Assembly (NCBI GenBank): GCA_002400895.1
Contig: NVRO01000152.1
Coordinates: 1 to 10,641, forward strand
DNA from: Planctomycetota bacterium
Lineage (GTDB): Bacteria; Planctomycetota; UBA1135
Direction of reading: 5' to 3'
DNA: 10,641 bases
Shown here piece by piece: positions 6,325 to 10,641 of this stretch. Numbering within the stretch: the stretch's first letter is position 1; each line of letters opens with the position of its first letter. Below the pieces are notes generated by a model. That model was not told where the DNA came from, made no database searches, and worked only from the letters and a program-made list of their open reading frames with translations. A program made the position numbers and the translations under genes.

Positions 6325-7875
6325 TCACTCCTTGGCCCACAACAATTCAACCCGTGGATCGACCACCGGAGCAGTGACTTGACCTCCCAGGTCAATCACG
6401 GTCACCGCATCTGATATTTCAAAGTTGCGGTCCACTTTTTCACCATCCTGATTGGTCCACTGCAACGGTAGCCTGAACCTGAAGGGGAATTCCTGCACCT
6501 GGGTGACAATCAACGAGCTTCCTTGCCACTTTAGATTCAGGCGCGGACAGCCGGGTCGATCCAGCCACTGGCTGAAAAACCATCCTAGTTCGCGCCCGCA
6601 GGCCTGCTCCATTGCCGCTTGGAACTTGGGGGTGGTTCCGTATCCCGAAGAGATGCTCTTGTAGTAGTCGGAAATACCACCGAAGAAAGCCTGGTCGCCA
6701 ATTTCCTGGCGCAACATGTGAAGTACCCAGGCACCCTTTTGGTAAGTATTCGGAGCGGATGAGCCGAATAAGTCATCGGGCTTGGGATACCCCATCCACC
6801 GCACCGGCCTGGTATCGGCACAGGCGGCTTGACGCCAACGGCGGCGAGCACCATCGAGAGCATTTCGCAATGGAGGACCACCAGTTTGGGCGTACAACCA
6901 CGGCCCGAAGTAGCTGGCAAATCCTTCGCTCAACCACGCTTCGTGCCATTCCCCGTAACCAGCCGCATTCCCGAACCACATATGTACAAATTCGTGGGCG
7001 AGGGTGCCGACACCACGGTCGCGCCCATCGAACAGACGCTCCATGATAAAGGTGTTGCCGGCATTTTCCACTCCCCCCCAGCGGGTCGGGACTTGTACCA
7101 CGCAATATTTTTCCCACGCATATGGACCGAAAGTTACCTCCATGCTTTTCATCCAGGCAGCATGGTGCTTCAAGCCGAGTCGCGCCTTGGGCTTGTCTTT
7201 TTGATAAATGAAATGCGGAATGAATCGTTCATCACCCAGCTCGGTGATGCGGGCATACGGTCCGGTAGCGAATGCAAACATATAGGTAGGCAAGTCGGTG
7301 TGCGTTTCCCAGGTGCCATCCCCATCGACATCTTCCCCACTGGCGATTACTTCCCAGCCATCTTCCGAAACCAACTTGAGGCTAAATGCGGCCCGGTCGG
7401 AGGGATGGTCCTCGCAAGGCAACCAGCCGCGAGCGCGCGAAGAGAAGTGGTCGGTGAACAGAATCGGTTCCCCATAACGGTTTTTCGTGAGATAAAGCCC
7501 ATCCGGAGGATTGCCATTCATGCTGGCATCGAGTTCCACCACACTGCCGGCAGGGTATTCACGGCCCAACAATACGGTGATGACCTGACCGTTACGCTCG
7601 ACTTCCAGCCGCTTGCCGGCGGAGTCTCTGATCACCACCTCCCAACCATCGTCGGCGATGGAATGCAGACGAAGGCGATTGTTTGCAGTAATCAACCGGA
7701 AACGCAGACGAGCAGTCGCCGCTACCTGTTTGGTAGCGTAGTCGAACTCCAACTCAATCTGATAGGAGAGGGCATCCTGCTCGGGGAATCCCTGGTAGTT
7801 CCCGGAGGAAGCAGACAAGGCCTCGCCGGTTGGCGCTGCCAACTGCATCCATCCCAAGATGAGCACCGCAAACAT
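6325..7875 (-). CDS. M1 family zinc metallopeptidase (aminopeptidase N type)
   Basis: This 516-residue protein has the M1 landmarks in order. GGVEN at 267-271 is the equivalent of the GAMEN exopeptidase motif. HEFVH at 294-298 is followed by Glu317 in LSEGFASY, giving HExxH-x18-E for zinc binding. Tyr378 in NTYQKGAW matches the catalytic tyrosine region. An N-terminal beta-rich domain (about 35-215) precedes it, and the chain ends soon after the catalytic domain with one beta-like domain. The large helical C-terminal domain of 850-900-aa aminopeptidases is absent, so this is the short M1 form. The first ~14 residues (MFAVLILGWMQLAA) suggest a short export signal, so it likely trims peptides in the periplasm or outside. 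Its ATG sits one base after the elbB stop (TGA-G-ATG), implying translational coupling; no separate Shine-Dalgarno is evident. All catalytic residues are intact. Confidence 0.93.
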   Translation of the reverse strand: MFAVLILGWMQLAAPTGEALSASSGNYQGFPEQDALSYQIELEFDYATKQVAATARLRFRLITANNRLRLHSIADDGWEVVIRDSAGKRLEVERNGQVITVLLGREYPAGSVVELDASMNGNPPDGLYLTKNRYGEPILFTDHFSSRARGWLPCEDHPSDRAAFSLKLVSEDGWEVIASGEDVDGDGTWETHTDLPTYMFAFATGPYARITELGDERFIPHFIYQKDKPKARLGLKHHAAWMKSMEVTFGPYAWEKYCVVQVPTRWGGVENAGNTFIMERLFDGRDRGVGTLAHEFVHMWFGNAAGYGEWHEAWLSEGFASYFGPWLYAQTGGPPLRNALDGARRRWRQAACADTRPVRWMGYPKPDDLFGSSAPNTYQKGAWVLHMLRQEIGDQAFFGGISDYYKSISSGYGTTPKFQAAMEQACGRELGWFFSQWLDRPGCPRLNLKWQGSSLIVTQVQEFPFRFRLPLQWTNQDGEKVDRNFEISDAVTVIDLGGQVTAPVVDPRVELLWAKE

Positions 7876-7876
7876 C

Positions 7877-8563
7877 TCAACCAGCCGGAGTCAGACTAGC
7901 GGGGCAACGCTCAAGCAGTTTGCTCACCAACCTGTCAATGCCCTCGGCAGCTTCGGCAATATTTTTTGCCAGCATGTAAGCCGGAGTAGACAACACATTA
8001 TTACCCTCGTCAATGTGAATCTCATTCACCGGGCAGATGACGTGCTTGGCGCCCATGGCTTCGATGGCAGCGGCAGTGTCCGCGTCGTTGCCAATGGTGA
8101 GCTCTACCCTGGTGTCAGTGCCCCGGAACACGGCGGCACAGATTGTCGGAGCGATACACATGAACCCCATCGGCATCTTGGTGGCGTGGGCCGCACGAAT
8201 GATGTTGGCGATAACGGGATCCACCTCACAGTCGGCACCAGCAGTTGCAAAGTCACAGAGGTTCTTTGCCGCACCAAAGCCACCGGGGAACAACAGCGCA
8301 TCTAGTTCCTCGACCTTGATGGTGTCAGCTGCCACGACTTCTCCGCGGGCAATACGCGCCGACTCCATTAGTACGTTGCGAGTTTCACCTTCCTCCACTT
8401 CACCGGAGGAGTGGTTGATCACATGCATCTGACGTTTGTCGGGAGCAAAGCACACCGCTTGCGCTCCGCCAAGGGCAAGGGCGCGCAAACTGAGCACCGC
8501 TTCGTGAATTTCAGCACCGTCAAAGACCCCTGCGCCAGAAAGGCAAACTCCAATACGTACCAT
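7877..8563 (-). CDS. elbB: ElbB, DJ-1/PfpI superfamily (glyoxalase III-like)
   Basis: The 228-residue product closely follows Escherichia coli ElbB. It has an IGVCLSGAGVFDG-like start, EIHEAVL near 19-25, GAQAVCFAPDK near 33-43, HVINH, ETRNVLMESARIARGE near 60-75, LFPGGFGAAKNL near 91-102, GFMCIAP near 133-139 and STPAYMLAKNIAEAAEGID in the C-terminal part. Cys136 in GFMCIAP sits at the nucleophile elbow typical of class I amidotransferase-like/DJ-1 folds. ElbB was first linked to isoprenoid synthesis in E. coli, and glyoxalase activity has been described; its true physiological role is unclear. It is cytoplasmic. A good Shine-Dalgarno (GAGG) precedes the ATG. It lies 13 bases downstream of a [2Fe-2S] ferredoxin gene and is directly followed by the M1 peptidase gene. 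Residues beyond about 215 are slightly longer than in E. coli and proline-rich. Confidence 0.95.
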   Translation of the reverse strand: MVRIGVCLSGAGVFDGAEIHEAVLSLRALALGGAQAVCFAPDKRQMHVINHSSGEVEEGETRNVLMESARIARGEVVAADTIKVEELDALLFPGGFGAAKNLCDFATAGADCEVDPVIANIIRAAHATKMPMGFMCIAPTICAAVFRGTDTRVELTIGNDADTAAAIEAMGAKHVICPVNEIHIDEGNNVLSTPAYMLAKNIAEAAEGIDRLVSKLLERCPASLTPAG

Positions 8564-8570
8564 TTTATTT

Positions 8571-8574
8571 CCTC
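8571..8574 (-). promoter_or_regulatory. Ribosome binding site of elbB
   Basis: GAGG lies seven bases before the elbB ATG, in the 13-base gap after the ferredoxin stop. It is one of the few clear Shine-Dalgarno sequences in the window and supports the ATG at 8563 as the start. Confidence 0.7.
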
Positions 8575-8576
8575 GA

Positions 8577-8831
8577 TTAGGACTGAACCGGGCGCACCAC
8601 TACCAATCCATTGGTCTTTGCCTGGCAGGCCAGGCGCACACCGGAAGCGCATCTGAATGCTTCGAGTGTAGCGTTCTCCAACTCACCGGCCACGACCAGT
8701 TCACCAGAGATTACCTCGACCTGGCATACTCCACATTTCGCGTTGCGACAGCCAAAAGGGATGTTCACCCCGGACTCAATCGCGGCATCCAACAAGACTT
8801 CTCCGTTGGCATCAACTGTAACTTCAGACAT
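8577..8831 (-). CDS. [2Fe-2S] ferredoxin, plant/adrenodoxin fold
   Basis: This 84-residue protein has the single-domain ferredoxin spacing C-x4-C-x2-C-x32-C: Cys28, Cys33, Cys36 (GCRNAKCGVC) and Cys69 (RLACQ). Cys61 is an extra cysteine outside the pattern. It is a soluble one-electron carrier; the partner reductase and acceptor are not encoded in the window. The chain is short, with no fused reductase domain. The ATG at 8831 overlaps the preceding stop codon by one base (TGATG). A TTG directly upstream at 8834 would add one residue and sits 9 rather than 12 bases from a GGAGG, so the true start could be either. It sits between a second, unrelated [2Fe-2S] ferredoxin and elbB, in what appears to be one operon. 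Confidence 0.92.
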   Translation of the reverse strand: MSEVTVDANGEVLLDAAIESGVNIPFGCRNAKCGVCQVEVISGELVVAGELENATLEAFRCASGVRLACQAKTNGLVVVRPVQS

Positions 8832-9172
8832 CAAACTTTCAATCCTCCCGGGGAGTCGGGCTTGGGGGTAAAACGCAAGCGCTCCACTGGACGTCCGTTT
8901 TGCAAATGCTCAGTCACAATTTCTTCGGCATCGTCAACAGTAAAGCCACGATACCAAATGTCATCCGGATAAACCACTGCCCATGGTCCGTTTTCGCAAG
9001 CCCCGAGGCAGCCGGATGCAATCGCCCGCATTTGCCCCCACAACATTTTCTGCCGCAGACACTCACGCACCCGTTGCAGAAACTCATCGGATTCTCGCGG
9101 ACCACACGACTCTTTTGCGCCTGGCGGGCGCTGATTCGTGCACACGAACATGGTTTTTTCAGGATGGCTCAT
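8831..9172 (-). CDS. Thioredoxin-like [2Fe-2S] ferredoxin
   Basis: This 113-residue protein has the four-cysteine pattern of thioredoxin-fold ferredoxins: Cys11 in FVCTN, Cys23 in ESCG, and Cys55 and Cys59 in [12 protein letters not shown]. The [11 protein letters not shown] stretch at 66-76 follows the second pair as the family expects. Relatives include the Shethna-type proteins of nitrogen fixers and NuoE-like folds. They carry electrons, but their partners are usually unknown. The C-terminal tail after about 95 is basic and proline-containing. The start overlaps the end of the transglycosylase gene by 14 bases, and no clear Shine-Dalgarno is seen, which points to translational coupling. 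The stop shares one base with the next ferredoxin's ATG. This fold is unrelated to that of the neighbouring ferredoxin, so the pair is not a recent duplication. Confidence 0.9.
   Translation of the reverse strand: MSHPEKTMFVCTNQRPPGAKESCGPRESDEFLQRVRECLRQKMLWGQMRAIASGCLGACENGPWAVVYPDDIWYRGFTVDDAEEIVTEHLQNGRPVERLRFTPKPDSPGGLKV
8843..8849 (-). promoter_or_regulatory. Ribosome binding site of the [2Fe-2S] ferredoxin gene
   Basis: A strong GGGAGGA lies inside the end of the upstream coding sequence. From its GGAGG core the spacing is 12 bases to the ATG at 8831 and 9 bases to the adjacent TTG at 8834. This is why the exact start is uncertain by one codon. Confidence 0.6.
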
Positions 9173-9737
9173 CTAGTGATTGCAGAGCGAGACGGCGCTC
9201 GCGGAAGCGCTGTTCAAAGCGCATGATTTGGGTTCGGTATTCCCAAGCGGATGGTTTGCGCCGACGCAGAGCCTTAATGTAGGACGAAGGCGAGCCGGCC
9301 TCCATAATCAATCGGGAAACCCGGCCCGGACCAAGTCGATAGGCAAGTAATGCCAAATCGACATCGTGATCGAACATCAGCAACAACTCAGCCAGATAGT
9401 GAGCCCCCATCCGTAAATTATCCGCAGGGGACCAGGGCGGTCCGGAGATGCCGTGACGCAACGCCAATTCGACGGCAGTAGTTGGTAACAACTGACACAA
9501 TCCCAGAGCACCGACCGAAGAAACAGCCGCAGGATTACCGCGACTTTCGGCATAGACCAGGGCCGCCAACAAATCGGGGTTTTCCAAACCGGCTTCAACT
9601 GCTGCCTGGTCGATCGCGGGCTGGAACTCCTCCACCGCCAGAATTCCATCGAAGCTCTGTTGCCACAGCACTGCGATTGCAGTTATGGCAAAGGCGCCGA
9701 GAACGAAGCAGACTAAGCGTCTTCTTGTTCCAGCCAT
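9159..9737 (-). CDS. Membrane-anchored lytic transglycosylase (SLT domain)
   Basis: This 192-residue protein carries an SLT-type lysozyme-like domain that cleaves peptidoglycan glycan strands by a transglycosylase reaction. Glu64 in YAESRGNP is the predicted catalytic acid. It is followed by [13 protein letters not shown] near 76-88, N-x3-G-x2-Y-L near 106-113, and [11 protein letters not shown] near 127-137, the usual family order. A hydrophobic stretch at about 8-24 after an Arg-rich start should act as an export signal or single anchor, placing the domain in the periplasm. There is no lipobox cysteine in the usual place. The C-terminal ~40 residues are Arg-rich. A GAGG ten bases before the ATG supports this start. 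The gene overlaps the upstream HEAT gene by 25 bases and the downstream ferredoxin gene by 14. Confidence 0.92.
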   Translation of the reverse strand: MAGTRRRLVCFVLGAFAITAIAVLWQQSFDGILAVEEFQPAIDQAAVEAGLENPDLLAALVYAESRGNPAAVSSVGALGLCQLLPTTAVELALRHGISGPPWSPADNLRMGAHYLAELLLMFDHDVDLALLAYRLGPGRVSRLIMEAGSPSSYIKALRRRKPSAWEYRTQIMRFEQRFRERRLALQSLDEPS

Positions 9738-10641
9738 GCGGAGAAAACCTCAGCCGTGCGGGCGACCTGGGTGGCATTGGAGTAAATACCTACCACTTCA
9801 CAATCCACCCCGGTAAAGGTGCTCAAACGCCACACACTTACCGCGCGGAGGTGAGCCGGGCCTTTGCGCAGGATATTAATCAACTGGGCGACTGCGAGCT
9901 TGGGCTCAACTTTGTCCTGTTGGTTGAACCCGGGGTCGAGCTCAAGCGAGTAATTGCGCGCTGCCCGCTCCAACCAGAGCGAGGATTCCGACAATCCGTG
10001 TTCCTGCCACCATGCAGCATAGACGCCGGCAGGGTCGGGCATGGTGCGAAAATCAACTCCGGTGGTGGAAGCCAACGCCATTAACAAGTTTTTGTCCTGC
10101 GGATAGTCGGGAAGTAAATCAATCAGGTAATCTGCCGCAGAACTAACTCCGATTTTCCCCAAATTAATGGCAGCGACCCGAGATACATCGCCACGCGCTG
10201 ATTCCAGGTGGGCCGAAAATGTAGCGCGGGCGGTAGTCAAGCCCAATTGAGTAATGATCCTGATGTACTCGTATTCCAACTGGCTGCCGACGAACTGCGG
10301 GAACATGGATTGCAATGCCTTGGTACTTTCGATTCCCGGAAGTAGCGCCAGAGCGTTGACCGCAGCCAAGCGCAGCTGCAAATCTCCTTCTTCGGTTGCG
10401 GCTTTATAAATCGCATCAAAGGCGCGAGTGTCGCCGAGTTGCCCGAGGGCAACAATTGCTTCTCGCCGCAGGCTGCTCAATACCCCCGGTTGGGCAAAGG
10501 AGAGTATTTCTGGTACCAGAGTAGGATCACCAAGTTCTCCGAGACTACGCACCGCCATCCGCACCACAAGTGGGTTGCGATCCTGGCTGGCCCGCAACAA
10601 TGCATCCCGCCCGGCAGCTCCCGATGAGCCCAAGGCGCGAG
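9713..10641 (-). CDS. HEAT-repeat protein, 5' end outside window
   Basis: The frame is open from the window edge to a TAG at 9713, giving at least 309 codons. A TTG at 10631-10633 is in frame, but the residues before it (RAL) complete a helical repeat, so the true start lies outside. The visible N-terminal part holds successive HEAT/PBS-type helical repeats: VVRMAVRSLGELGDP, LRREAIVALGQLGD, LRLAAVNALALLPG, and later RVAAINLGKIG. Such scaffolds bind proteins. The C-terminal part instead carries two copies of a TGVD motif followed by a Trp-containing helix, at about 9993-10088 and 9716-9840. This style, in my recollection, is frequent in Planctomycetota HEAT proteins. Cellular location is unknown because the N-terminus is missing. 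It is the most upstream visible gene of the minus-strand run and overlaps the transglycosylase gene by 25 bases. Confidence 0.85.
   Translation of the reverse strand, partial: RALGSSGAAGRDALLRASQDRNPLVVRMAVRSLGELGDPTLVPEILSFAQPGVLSSLRREAIVALGQLGDTRAFDAIYKAATEEGDLQLRLAAVNALALLPGIESTKALQSMFPQFVGSQLEYEYIRIITQLGLTTARATFSAHLESARGDVSRVAAINLGKIGVSSAADYLIDLLPDYPQDKNLLMALASTTGVDFRTMPDPAGVYAAWWQEHGLSESSLWLERAARNYSLELDPGFNQQDKVEPKLAVAQLINILRKGPAHLRAVSVWRLSTFTGVDCEVVGIYSNATQVARTAEVFSAWLEQEDA
9748..9751 (-). promoter_or_regulatory. Ribosome binding site of the lytic transglycosylase gene
   Basis: GAGG lies ten bases before the ATG at 9737 and inside the 3' end of the HEAT-repeat gene. It supports that start and tight coupling of the two genes. 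Confidence 0.55.

Noticed and set aside
6829..7899. Plus-strand open frame (356 codons) across the M1 peptidase gene
   Set aside because: It is antisense to HExxH-x18-E and GGVEN motifs and has no family likeness.
5707..10641. Reading the minus-strand run as a defence island or biosynthetic cluster
   Set aside because: No nuclease, helicase, methyltransferase, toxin, transporter or assembly-line gene is present. All members are common housekeeping or accessory families, so only a cautious operon hypothesis is kept.

Overview
The window reads as a gene-dense piece of chromosome from a Gram-negative heterotrophic bacterium, with GC in the high fifties by eye. Membrane-anchored or exported hydrolases dominate: a DUF2961/GH172-type glycosidase, an alkaline-phosphatase-superfamily enzyme, an M1 peptidase and a lytic transglycosylase. 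There is also a HEAT-repeat protein of a style common in Planctomycetota. I favour Planctomycetota or a close relative, at low to moderate confidence; there is no rRNA or tRNA to settle it. I see no transposase, CRISPR array, tRNA or phage gene, and no gene-free stretch longer than about 100 bases.

Layout: (1) Positions 1-1319, minus strand, hold the N-terminal ~409 codons of a secreted DUF2961/GH172 protein. It is recognisable up to its GEGDEK motif near position 93, after which family similarity stops abruptly although the frame stays open to the window edge. (2) Positions 1320-1410 are a short divergent intergenic region. (3) Positions 1411-5701, plus strand: a DUF423 membrane protein, a 642-aa aconitase of the Aquifex/homoaconitase type starting on the last base of the DUF423 stop codon, and a five-helix membrane enzyme with a sulfatase-like outer domain whose nucleophile position is threonine. 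(4) Positions 5707-10641, minus strand, are a compact convergent run of seven genes. In transcription order they are a HEAT-repeat protein (5' end outside the window), a lytic transglycosylase, a thioredoxin-like [2Fe-2S] ferredoxin, a plant/adrenodoxin-fold [2Fe-2S] ferredoxin, ElbB, an M1 aminopeptidase and an HD-domain protein. The first four overlap each other; the next three are separated by 13, 1 and 60 bases.

The minus-strand run looks like one operon mixing envelope or peptide turnover (transglycosylase, M1 peptidase) with redox functions (two unlike [2Fe-2S] proteins plus ElbB). No gene in it announces a known defence or biosynthetic system, so a joint function is a hypothesis. The observations I rate highest are the LtaS-like architecture of the so-called sulfatase, the abrupt break in the DUF2961 gene, the homoaconitase-like aconitase, and the paired ferredoxins beside elbB.
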